Below are positions 41,309 to 49,536 of a stretch of DNA of 64,000 nucleotides, piece after piece (the stretch's first letter is position 1; each line of letters begins with the position of its first letter). This DNA is from Umezawaea sp042738955 (GTDB lineage Bacteria > Actinomycetota > Actinomycetes > Mycobacteriales > Pseudonocardiaceae): contig NZ_JBHYHC010000036.1 of the NCBI RefSeq assembly GCF_042738955.1, positions 1-64,000 of the forward strand. Direction: 5' to 3'. A program made the position numbers and the translations under genes. The notes below the pieces were generated by a model. That model was not told where the DNA came from. It ran no database searches and was given only the letters and a program-made list of their open reading frames with translations.

Positions 41309-42367
41309 ATGCACCCCCTCGCGCGCCGCTCGCTGGCACTCCTCGTGGTGATACCGCTGCTCGCCGTGCTCACGGTCGTGAGCGACCACCGCTTCGCGGC
41401 TCCCCCCGGTCCCGCGCGCGACGCGCCGACGGCCATGGTCGCGATGGGCGACAGCACGATGTCCGGCGAGGGCGCGGGCGACTACGAGCCCGGCACCGAC
41501 GGCGAGAACGGCGACTGGTGCCACCGCTCGCTCAAGGCGACGATCGACAGGACGACCGTGGCGGGCATCGACCGGAGGTTCAACCTGTCCTGCTCGGGCG
41601 CGAACTCCGAGCAGGTCGGCTTGACCGACAAGTTCCAGAACACCGAGCCGTCGCAGGCCAAGCGCCTGGCCGCCATCGCCCGCGTCAACCGGGTGGCCGT
41701 GATCGTGGTCGCGGTCGGGGCCAACGACGACCCGCGGTTCTCCGACGTCCTCAACCGCTGCGTGCAGGCGTGGTTCGAACGCGGCGCGGACTGCACCGCG
41801 ACCCTGACTGACGACTGGCGCGGCCGCGTCGACCGGATGGTGCCCAAGGTGGAGAAGGCGTTGCGGGACATCCGCAAGGTCATGGACGACGAGGGCTACA
41901 CCGAGCGCTCGTACTCGCTCGTCGTGCAGTCCTACGCCTCCCCCGTCGCGCCCGGCGTCCCCGGTGACCTGCAGAACCTCGCGGGCTGCCCGCTGCGCAC
42001 GGCCGACATGGCGTGGGTCCGCGACACCGGCGTGGGCATCCTCGCCCAGGGCGTGAACACCGCCGCCAACCGCGTAGGTGCCCGCTACCTCGACCTCACC
42101 CAGGCGGGCGCGAAGCACGAGGCGTGCACGGGCGGCGGCAACCCGGACGACGAGTGGTTCACCCGGCTCACGGTCGACTTCGACGGCCTGCGCGACGAGA
42201 CCCGCGCCTCGCACGCGTTGCAGGAGTCGTTCCACCCCAACGCGAAGGGCCACGAGCAGATCGGCCGCTGCCTGACGGACTTCCTGAGCACCAGCGCCAG
42301 GACCGCCGCGTGCGTCGCCGACGAGAAGGGCAACCTCAAGGCCGTGAGCAACCCGAAGGCCGACTAG
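41309..42367 (+). CDS. Secreted SGNH/GDSL hydrolase
   Basis: 352 residues. Signal-anchor at the N-terminus (LARRSLALLVVIPLLAVLTV). SGNH blocks: GDSTMSGEG near residue 47 (block I Ser), VGANDD near 133 (block III Asn) and SFHPNAKGHEQ near 310 (block V Asp replaced by Asn-type context but His present). Six or more cysteines suggest disulfides outside the cell. Probably an esterase or lipase; it follows the ABC genes by 6 bases and may act with them on an envelope lipid. Confidence 0.85.
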   Translation: MHPLARRSLALLVVIPLLAVLTVVSDHRFAAPPGPARDAPTAMVAMGDSTMSGEGAGDYEPGTDGENGDWCHRSLKATIDRTTVAGIDRRFNLSCSGANSEQVGLTDKFQNTEPSQAKRLAAIARVNRVAVIVVAVGANDDPRFSDVLNRCVQAWFERGADCTATLTDDWRGRVDRMVPKVEKALRDIRKVMDDEGYTERSYSLVVQSYASPVAPGVPGDLQNLAGCPLRTADMAWVRDTGVGILAQGVNTAANRVGARYLDLTQAGAKHEACTGGGNPDDEWFTRLTVDFDGLRDETRASHALQESFHPNAKGHEQIGRCLTDFLSTSARTAACVADEKGNLKAVSNPKAD

Positions 42368-42724
42368 CGGGCTTCGTCACCACGAAGTCACCGGGCGCGG
42401 ATCGGCCCGGTGGGCATAGGACAACGGTCTGCGCCGAACAGCCGACGGCCCGCGCGTCCCTTCCTTGATCACCCGCGGCCGCGTGCGGAATTCAGCACAC
42501 GGGTGAGCTGCCCGAACACCCCTTCGCTGCGGTACTCCGCACGGACCACGTCCGTGTTGCGAAAGTTTTCAGCGCCACCATTGTGATTCCACCTTTCGTC
42601 GCATTACCCATCAATCGCGGGCGTTGTCGCTTTTCGCGGCCGGACCTAGCGTGTGCAACCGTTCCGCCGTCGACCCCACCGCCGCGGTCGCCGTGGTCAA
42701 AGCCCTTCAGAAGAGGTCGAGGTC
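42368..42724. other. Promoter region of the PKS cluster
   Basis: 357 bases. AT-richer from about 42560 (TTGCGAAAGTTTTCAG), no coding signal. It holds the predicted promoter at 42624-42652. A noticeable base-composition break at about 42550 could mark a junction. Confidence 0.5.
42624..42652 (+). promoter_or_regulatory. Predicted promoter of the PKS cluster
   Basis: TTGTCG (42624-42629), 17-bp spacer, TAGCGT (42647-42652), about 70 bp before the first gene. No operator palindrome was noticed. Confidence 0.5.
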
Positions 42725-43813
42725 ATGCGCACTCTGCTGCTCTTCGACGGCCTCGGTGGCACCAACGACACCCTGGTCGCCGCGCTCCGCGAGCTCTACG
42801 CCCGACCGGAGAACACCGCCTACTTCCACACGGTGTTCACCGTTCTGGACGACGTCCTGAAATACATCGGAAACGAAACCCGCCGCACGGTGCTGCCGTT
42901 CGACTTCTCCCTGAAACAATGGCTCGACGGCGATTTCCCGGTCGCCGCGCTGCGGAATTCCATCGTGGCCGGGATCTGCGTGCACGTGTGCCAGGTGTGC
43001 CACCTCCAGCCGACCGCGCGCGGCGCGGACGACGGGGTCGTGGCGGCGCTCGGGCACAGCATCGGCTTGCAGGCCGCCGTGGTGGCCGGGGTGCGGGCGA
43101 GGCGGGTGGACGAGTTCCTGGCGCTGGCCGCGAGCTCGCTCAAGCTCGTCGCGCTGAGCCTGGTGCGCGGCCACCAGCTCGACGAGGCGCGGGTCGCCAG
43201 CCCGGAGCTGGTGAGCCGGTACCTGGCGCGCGACGGCAAGGGCCGCACGCCGAGCCCGATGGCGTCGCTGACGGGCATGTCGCGGCACGAGCTGAGCAGC
43301 GCGGTCCGCGGCTACGACCGGCTGTCGGTGAGCCTGGTCAACTCCCCCACCGTCCAGGTGCTCAGCGGGTCGACCGCCGACCTGCTCGACTTCTACTTCG
43401 CCCACGAGGACGCGTTCGCCGAGGCCAGGGTGAGCTGGGCGTTCCTGTCGAACTCCATCCCGTTCCACAGCTCCCGCCTCGCGCCCGCCGCGCTGCGGGT
43501 CCGCGACGACCTCGCGTTCATCGGCCCGATGCCGGGCGCGGACGCGCTGAAGGTGCCGGTGTACGCCACCGACGCGCCCCGCAACCTCCAGCAGTCGACC
43601 GACCTGGTGCAGGAGTTCCTGGACCAGGTGCTGGTGCGGCCCATCGAGTGGGAGCCGGCGGCCAGGCACGCGATCGGCGACGCCGGGATCGAGCGCGTGG
43701 TGGATTGCGGTCCCGGTCCGGCCGCGCGTCGGTTCACCCGCGAGTGCCTGCGCGCCGACGCCCGCCCCGTGCGCTTCGAGTCCGTCCAGCAGTTCTCCCG
43801 CCGAGCACGTTAG
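42725..43813 (+). CDS. Starter-type acyltransferase (fungal FAS/SAT-like), discrete
   Basis: 362 residues from ATG 42725 (GAGGTCGAGG upstream). Opens MRTLLLFDGLGGTNDTLVAA like the Gly-Gln-Gly-Ser loop of acyltransferases. Nucleophile Ser112 in ALGHSIGLQAA. The Arg that normally holds malonate about 25 residues later is not visible (ALAASSLKLVALSLVRG). The blocks SPMASLTGMSRHELSSAVRG, LSVSLVNSPTVQVLSG and FLSNSIPFHSSRL follow the order of the acyltransferase domain in fungal type-I FAS and the SAT domain of fungal PKS. So it probably loads a non-malonyl starter acyl group on an ACP. First gene of a five-gene cluster. Confidence 0.8.
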   Translation: MRTLLLFDGLGGTNDTLVAALRELYARPENTAYFHTVFTVLDDVLKYIGNETRRTVLPFDFSLKQWLDGDFPVAALRNSIVAGICVHVCQVCHLQPTARGADDGVVAALGHSIGLQAAVVAGVRARRVDEFLALAASSLKLVALSLVRGHQLDEARVASPELVSRYLARDGKGRTPSPMASLTGMSRHELSSAVRGYDRLSVSLVNSPTVQVLSGSTADLLDFYFAHEDAFAEARVSWAFLSNSIPFHSSRLAPAALRVRDDLAFIGPMPGADALKVPVYATDAPRNLQQSTDLVQEFLDQVLVRPIEWEPAARHAIGDAGIERVVDCGPGPAARRFTRECLRADARPVRFESVQQFSRRAR

Positions 43814-43823
43814 GAGCACCGCC

Positions 43824-44636
43824 ATGCGTTGTCTGCTCTTCCCCGGTCAGGGCGTGCAGAAGAAGGGGATGGGGGCGGAGCTGTTCGCCCGCTTCCCCGA
43901 CGCCACCGCGCTCGCCGACGAGGTGCTGGGCTACTCGATCGAGGAGCTGTGCGTCCGCGACCCCGAGCGGCGGCTGCGGGACACCCGCTACGCGCAGCCC
44001 GCCGTGTTCTTCGTCAACGCCCTGATGGGGATGGCCGAGGCCGACCCCGAGTGCGTCGCCGGGCACAGCCTGGGCGAGTACAACGCGCTGGTCGCGGCGG
44101 GCGTGCTCGACCTGGAAGACGGGCTGCGGCTGGTGCGGCGGCGGGCCGAGCTGATGTCGGAGATCACCGGCGGCGGCATGTCGGCCGTGCAGGGCGTGCC
44201 GGTGGCGTTCGTGCGGCGCGCGCTGATTGAGACCGGGCTGACGGCGGTGTTCATCGCCAACCTCAACGCCGACACGCAGACCACGATCGCGGGCGACCGC
44301 ACGGAGGTCGCGGTGGCGGCGAAGGCCGTCGCCGCGCTGCCCGGCGCGCGGGTCGTGCCGATCAACGTGAGCGGCCCGTTCCACACCCCGCTGATGGCGC
44401 CCGCCGAGGCGCGGTTCCGCGAGGTGCTGGCCGGGTTCGAGTTCCGACCGGCCCGCGTGCCCGTGGTCTCCAGCGTCACCGGCGACGCGTTCGAGGGCCC
44501 GGACCTGCTGGCCCGCCAGCTGTCGTCGCCGGTGGAGTGGGTGCGGGCCGTCAAGACCCTGCGCGCGCTGGGCGTGACCGCGTTCGACGAGGTCAACGGC
44601 AAGACCCTGAGCTCGCTCGTCTCCAAGATCGCCTGA
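43824..44636 (+). CDS. Discrete malonyl-CoA:ACP transacylase (FabD-like, trans-AT)
   Basis: 270 residues. LFPGQGVQKKGMGAELFARF at the start; nucleophile Ser82 in AGHSLGEYNALVAAG; malonate-binding Arg in LVRRRAELMSEITGGGM; catalytic His in INVSGPFHTPLMAPAE. Typical of discrete ATs that serve trans-AT PKSs and of FabD, but it is shorter than housekeeping FabD and lies inside this cluster, 10 bases after the SAT-like gene with TAGGAG before its ATG. It likely supplies malonyl units to the AT-less PKS that follows. Confidence 0.92.
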   Translation: MRCLLFPGQGVQKKGMGAELFARFPDATALADEVLGYSIEELCVRDPERRLRDTRYAQPAVFFVNALMGMAEADPECVAGHSLGEYNALVAAGVLDLEDGLRLVRRRAELMSEITGGGMSAVQGVPVAFVRRALIETGLTAVFIANLNADTQTTIAGDRTEVAVAAKAVAALPGARVVPINVSGPFHTPLMAPAEARFREVLAGFEFRPARVPVVSSVTGDAFEGPDLLARQLSSPVEWVRAVKTLRALGVTAFDEVNGKTLSSLVSKIA

Positions 44637-44647
44637 GGAAGGGTGTT

Positions 44648-47600
44648 ATGAACACGGACATCGCGATCGTCGGCGGGGCGGTCGGAGGGGCGGGAGCCCG
44701 CGACCTCGACGCGTTCTGGCGGATCATCAGCACGGGGGCGAGCAACGTCCGCCCGTTCCCGGAGGACCGGCGGCGCAAGCTGGAGCAGTACATCCACTAC
44801 CTGCGGGCCACCAGCATCGACCCGTTGAACGAGCCCGACATCGACTACCACAACGGGTCGTTCCTGGACGAGGTCGACACGTTCGACTACGCCGCGTTCG
44901 GGATGAACCCGCGGCAGGCGACGCTGACCGACCCGCACCACCGGATGGTCATGCGGGCGATGTTCCTGGCGTTCGAGGACGCGGGCTACTCCGTGGACCG
45001 CTTGCGCGGCAGCAGGACCGGCGTGTTCGTCGGCTTCGCCGTCAACCCCGGTTCGACGTACCTGGACTACATCTGCCGCATCGACCCGACCGTGGGCCAG
45101 CAGGCGATCACCGGGAACATCCCGACGATGCTGGCGAACCGGCTGTCGCACCTGCTGGACCTGCGCGGCCCCAGCCTCGTCGTGGACACGGCGTGCTCGG
45201 CGACGCTGGTCGCGGTGCACCAGGCCAAGAACGCGCTGCTGATGGGCGACTGCGACATGGCCGTGGTCGGCGGCGCGCGGATCGTGTTCGCGCCGGTCAA
45301 GCACCCGCACTCCAACATCGGCATCGAGTCCTCCGACGGCGTCACGCGGACGTTCGACGAGGCAGCGGACGGCACCGGGTTCGGCGAGGGCTCGGGCGCG
45401 GTCGTGCTCAAGCGGATGGAGCAGGCGCTCGCCGACGGCGACCAGGTCTACGCGGTCCTCAAGGGCAGCGCGGTCAACCACGACGGCAACACCGAGGGCA
45501 TCACCAACCCCGACTCCGACTCGCAGGCCGACCTGCTGCTCGCCGCGTGGCGCGACGCCGACGTGGACCCGCGCAGCATCGGCTACTTCGAGGCGCACGG
45601 CACGGCCACCCGCGTCGGCGACCCGATCGAGCACGAGGGCATGAAGCGGGCGTTCGCCAAGCACACCGACGACCGCGGTTTCTGCGCGGTGGGCACAGTC
45701 AAGGCCAATGTGGGGCACCTGTTCGAGGGCTCGGGCGTGATCGGGCTGATCAAGGCCGTCGCCGTGCTGCGCAACAGGATGATCCCGCCGCAGGCCAACT
45801 TCGCCACCGCCAACCCGAAGCTGGACTTCGAGTCCGGGCCGCTGTACCTGCCCCGGACGTTGAGCCCGTGGGAGTCCGAGGGCCCACGCCGCTGCGGCGT
45901 CAGCGCGTTCGGGCTCGGCGGCACCAACGCGCACGCCGTGCTGGAGGAGTACGACTCCCCCGCCGAGCAGCCGCCGTCGGAGGGCGAGGTGCTGGTCACG
46001 CTGTCCGCCGCCACCCCGCGCTCGTTGACGTGGCTGGTGGAGCGCTACCTGCGGTTCATCGACGGCGGTGGGCTGGCGGACGCCGACATCGCCGACATCG
46101 CCTACACCACCAGGGTGTCCCGCAGCTCGCACCGGCACCGCGTCGCCGTCCTGGCGTCCGATGTGGACGGTCTCCGCCGCGGTCTGGCCGAGCTGCTGGT
46201 CAACGGGCAGCGGCCGATCACCGGCCCGCTGGCCGCGCAGGCGAAGGCGTACCTGTCCGGCGGCCCGGTCGACAGCTCCCGGCCCGCGGACCGCGCGCCG
46301 CGGATCGTCCGGCTCCCCGGCTACGCGTTCGACGAGACCCTGGCGTGGATGGAGTTCCCGGACACCTGGCGGGACCAGTTGTCGTTGGCCACCAACGACG
46401 AGCGCCACCCGGTGACGCACGACGTCGAGTTCCAGCCCACGCCCGCGTTGCCGCGGAACGGCGTGCCCGCGGGCGCGTCCGTGCTGGCGCTGGTCGACCC
46501 GGACACCGACGCCGAGGCGTTCCTCGCGACGGCCGACCTGGGCGCGGCGCGCGTCCTGCGGCTGGGTGAGGACTTCACCGCCACCGCGTTCGACGACGTC
46601 GCCCGGCTGGTCGGCGACGAGGGCGTCACGCACGTCGTGCACGCGCTGGCGTTCGAAGCCGAGCCCGCGGGCGACATCGACGAGGTCGAGCGGCGGACGG
46701 CGAAGAACCTGACGAGCCTGTTCCACCTGTCCAAGGCGTTGATGGCCGCGGGCGTGAAGGTCGACCTCGCGGTCGTGACGCGGACCGCCGTGTGCGCCGA
46801 GGAGGGCGACACCACGGCCGTCACGGAGAACGCCGCGCTGGTCGGCTTCGGCAAGGTCATCGGCCGCGAGTACCCGTACATCAAGGTGAAGCACCTCGAC
46901 GTGGACACGGCGGTGCCCGGCCCGGTGTTCGCCGCGGAGGTGTTCGCCGCCGAGCACGGCCTGTTCCTGCTGCGCGGCGTGCACCGGTCGCGCGAGGTGT
47001 TCGTGGAGGTGCCGGAGGTCGACACCGACGGCCCGCAGGCCTACCTCAAGCCCGGCGGTACTTACCTGATCACCGGCGGCACGGGCGCGCTCGGCCTCGC
47101 GGTCGCCCGGTCGTTCGCCGAGAAGCAGCCGGACATCACGCTGGTGCTGCTCAGCCGGTCCGGGATGCCGCCGCGCGAGGAGTGGGACTCCCTGCTCGCG
47201 GCGGGCACGGCGACCGAGCGGATCACCACGGTCCGCGACCTGGAGGCCCTGGGCGTGAAGGTGCTCGTGCGGTCGGCGGACGCGGGCGACCCGAAGGCGC
47301 TCGCGGCGGCCGTGACCGGCATCCAGCAGGACCAGGGGCGCATCGACGGCATCGTCCACGCCGCCGGCCTGCCCGGTGGCGCGACGCTGATGTTCCGGCT
47401 GCCCGAGGACTTCGACGAGGTCGTGCGGGTCAAGCTGCACGCCGCGTTCGTGCTGGACGAGCTGACCCGGACCGACCGGCCCGACTTCGTCGTGCACTTC
47501 TCGTCGGTGGCCTCGGTGTTCCCGGCCCCCGGCCAGGCCGACTACGCGGCGGGCAACTACTACCTGGACAACCTCGCCCGCTCGCAGGCGGGCGGACCGT

Positions 47601-48196
47601 GCCACGTCGTGGCGCTGGACTGGGTGGCGTGGAAGGAGATCGGCATGGCGGTCGACCACGGCACCAACGGCGACACCATGTTCAAGGCGCTGCCCACGTC
47701 CGTCGGCCTCGACGTCGTGGACGCGGCGCTGCGGTCGCGCAGGCCCCGGCTGTTCGCGGGCGAACTGCACTACCGCGGCGAGCTGATCCACCTGCTGCGG
47801 TCCTACGACGTGCCGCTGTCGGCCGACATCGACGCGAAGGTCGAGCGCGAGATGCACGCGCTGGAGGAGCGGCTGCTCAAGGCGTCGGAGAAGATCAAGG
47901 CCACCGTCGCCGCCGTCCAGGTCGAGCTGAAGGGGCGGGAGAACGGCGAGTACACCGACGTCGAGCAGTCGGTCGCGCAGTGCCTCGCCCTGGCCTTCGG
48001 CTACCCCGCGCTCGACGTGGAGGCCGACTTCTTCGAACTGGGGGGCGACTCCATCATGGCCGCCTCGGTGGCGAGCACGATCGCCGTCCGGCACGGCGTG
48101 CACTACGACGTGGCGGACCTGCTCGCGGACCGGACGATCTCCGAGATCGCCTACCACGTCGAGGAACTGGCCGAGTTCGCGGAAGACGTGGCCTGA
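44648..48196 (+). CDS. AT-less type I polyketide synthase, KS-KR-ACP
   Basis: 1182 residues from ATG 44648. Ketosynthase about 1-440 with Cys183 (VDTACSAT), His317 (EAHGTATR) and His357 (NVGHLF), all intact. A linker of about 160 residues with no AT. Ketoreductase about 600-1000: structural half (ARVLRLGEDFTATAFDDVAR), then NADPH loop ITGGTGALGLAV near 805, Ser in FSSVASV and Tyr in DYAAGNYYLDNL near 965. Phosphopantetheine Ser near 1135 in ELGGDSIMAAS. No dehydratase, enoylreductase, methyltransferase or thioesterase. It would make a beta-hydroxyacyl-ACP in one cycle, or reuse the module iteratively. Two discrete ATs precede it; the exporter gene overlaps its stop. Confidence 0.93.
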   Translation: MNTDIAIVGGAVGGAGARDLDAFWRIISTGASNVRPFPEDRRRKLEQYIHYLRATSIDPLNEPDIDYHNGSFLDEVDTFDYAAFGMNPRQATLTDPHHRMVMRAMFLAFEDAGYSVDRLRGSRTGVFVGFAVNPGSTYLDYICRIDPTVGQQAITGNIPTMLANRLSHLLDLRGPSLVVDTACSATLVAVHQAKNALLMGDCDMAVVGGARIVFAPVKHPHSNIGIESSDGVTRTFDEAADGTGFGEGSGAVVLKRMEQALADGDQVYAVLKGSAVNHDGNTEGITNPDSDSQADLLLAAWRDADVDPRSIGYFEAHGTATRVGDPIEHEGMKRAFAKHTDDRGFCAVGTVKANVGHLFEGSGVIGLIKAVAVLRNRMIPPQANFATANPKLDFESGPLYLPRTLSPWESEGPRRCGVSAFGLGGTNAHAVLEEYDSPAEQPPSEGEVLVTLSAATPRSLTWLVERYLRFIDGGGLADADIADIAYTTRVSRSSHRHRVAVLASDVDGLRRGLAELLVNGQRPITGPLAAQAKAYLSGGPVDSSRPADRAPRIVRLPGYAFDETLAWMEFPDTWRDQLSLATNDERHPVTHDVEFQPTPALPRNGVPAGASVLALVDPDTDAEAFLATADLGAARVLRLGEDFTATAFDDVARLVGDEGVTHVVHALAFEAEPAGDIDEVERRTAKNLTSLFHLSKALMAAGVKVDLAVVTRTAVCAEEGDTTAVTENAALVGFGKVIGREYPYIKVKHLDVDTAVPGPVFAAEVFAAEHGLFLLRGVHRSREVFVEVPEVDTDGPQAYLKPGGTYLITGGTGALGLAVARSFAEKQPDITLVLLSRSGMPPREEWDSLLAAGTATERITTVRDLEALGVKVLVRSADAGDPKALAAAVTGIQQDQGRIDGIVHAAGLPGGATLMFRLPEDFDEVVRVKLHAAFVLDELTRTDRPDFVVHFSSVASVFPAPGQADYAAGNYYLDNLARSQAGGPCHVVALDWVAWKEIGMAVDHGTNGDTMFKALPTSVGLDVVDAALRSRRPRLFAGELHYRGELIHLLRSYDVPLSADIDAKVEREMHALEERLLKASEKIKATVAAVQVELKGRENGEYTDVEQSVAQCLALAFGYPALDVEADFFELGGDSIMAASVASTIAVRHGVHYDVADLLADRTISEIAYHVEELAEFAEDVA

Positions 48197-49536
48197 TGAC
48201 GGACATGACGGAGGGGCCCGCGCTGCGCAAGATCGTCGGCTTCGCGCTGCCCCTCACCGCCGCCAACCTGCTCCAGCAGGGCTACGTGCTGATCGACGGC
48301 ATCCTGGTCGGGCACTACGTCGGCGTCGACGGCCTCGCGGCCGTCGGCGTGGCAGGCCCGATGTTCTACCTGCTCAACGCGATGTTCATCGGTCTCGGCA
48401 CCGCGTTCACCATCCGGCTCGCGCACCTGCGGGGCGCGCGGCAGGACGGTGAACGGCGGGGCGTGGTGCTCGCGCTGGCGCTGGTCACGGCGGTGTGGTC
48501 GGCGGGGTGCGTGGTGCTGGCGACCGTGGCGGCCCGGCCGGTCCTGGGCCTGATGGGGATCCACGGGCAGCTCGCGGAGGACTGCGCGCTGTTCTTCGGG
48601 ACGCTGTCGCTCGGCTTCCCGGCGATGTTCGGGCTGGCCGCCGTCAGCGCCTACTTCCGCGGCCTGGGCAACTCGCGGGCCGCGATGTGGGTGCAGGGCT
48701 TCGGCAACGTGGCCAACATCGTGCTGGTCTGGGTGTTCCTCTCGGTGCTGGGCATGGGGATCGGCGGCGCGGCGCTCGCGACGGTGATCGCCAGCGCGGC
48801 CGCGTTCGTCGTCGGGCTGGTGGCCGCGCGGCGCATCTACCCGTTGGGGCGCAAGCAGGCCGAACCGGCCGTGCGGCGCGAACTGGTGGACGCGGTGCGG
48901 CTGGGGTTCCCGTTGGCGAGCCAGCACATCATCCTCGCGGTGGGGATCATGGTGCTGGTCTGGATCATCCAGTCCTACGGGGCCGTGGTGCTGGCGGCGT
49001 TCACCATCGTGTCCCGGCTGGAGCTGTTCACCGGGATGCTGTTCCTGGACTTCTCCGGCGCGGTGACCGCGTTCGTGGCGCAGAACCTGGGCGGCGCGGA
49101 CCGCGACCGGGCCCGACGGGGGCTGGTGCAGACGCTCGGGCTCACGGTCGGGCTCACCGCCGTGGTCTCGGCGGTGGTGCTGCTGGCCCGCTCCCCCATC
49201 GCCGGGCTGTTCACCGGCGACCCCGCGACCCAGGAGCTGACCGAGCGGTACGTCCTGATCATCTACCCGTTCCTGGTGCTGTACACGGTGATGGTCGTGC
49301 TGCACGGGTACCTCAACGGGTCGCGGCGCACGACCGCGCCGCTGATCTGCACGCTCATCGCGTTCGTCGTCGTCCAGGTCCCGTTCGCCTACCTGCTCAA
49401 CGGCCCGTTCGGCATCGACGCCGTGATGTGGGCCGTGGTCGCCGGGTGGACGGCGGGCCTGACCTACTCCGTGCACTGCCTGCGGGACGTGCTGTTCACC
49501 CGTCCCGCGGCGGTCGAGCTGAAGGGCGCGTCGTGA
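48196..49536 (+). CDS. MATE family efflux transporter
   Basis: 446 residues; ATG 48196 overlaps the PKS stop (TGATG). About 12 hydrophobic helices, with two homologous halves. The N-terminal half has ALPLTAANLLQQGYVLIDGI and VGVAGPMFYLLNAMFIGLGT, the C-terminal half VRLGFPLASQHIILAVG, both typical of MATE (NorM/DinF) proteins that export with Na+ or H+. Being translationally coupled to the PKS it is the likely exporter of the cluster product. Confidence 0.92.
   Translation: MTDMTEGPALRKIVGFALPLTAANLLQQGYVLIDGILVGHYVGVDGLAAVGVAGPMFYLLNAMFIGLGTAFTIRLAHLRGARQDGERRGVVLALALVTAVWSAGCVVLATVAARPVLGLMGIHGQLAEDCALFFGTLSLGFPAMFGLAAVSAYFRGLGNSRAAMWVQGFGNVANIVLVWVFLSVLGMGIGGAALATVIASAAAFVVGLVAARRIYPLGRKQAEPAVRRELVDAVRLGFPLASQHIILAVGIMVLVWIIQSYGAVVLAAFTIVSRLELFTGMLFLDFSGAVTAFVAQNLGGADRDRARRGLVQTLGLTVGLTAVVSAVVLLARSPIAGLFTGDPATQELTERYVLIIYPFLVLYTVMVVLHGYLNGSRRTTAPLICTLIAFVVVQVPFAYLLNGPFGIDAVMWAVVAGWTAGLTYSVHCLRDVLFTRPAAVELKGAS

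Noticed and set aside
37424..42253. A 1609-codon open frame on the minus strand
   Set aside because: Shadow of the FtsX/ABC/SGNH genes on the plus strand. Its translation is dominated by Arg, Gly, His and Val as expected for high-GC antisense, and shows no motif.
43988..48157. A 1389-codon minus-strand frame across the PKS
   Set aside because: Antisense of the KS-KR-ACP gene, which has complete catalytic motifs. The frame has no start signal and no domain.
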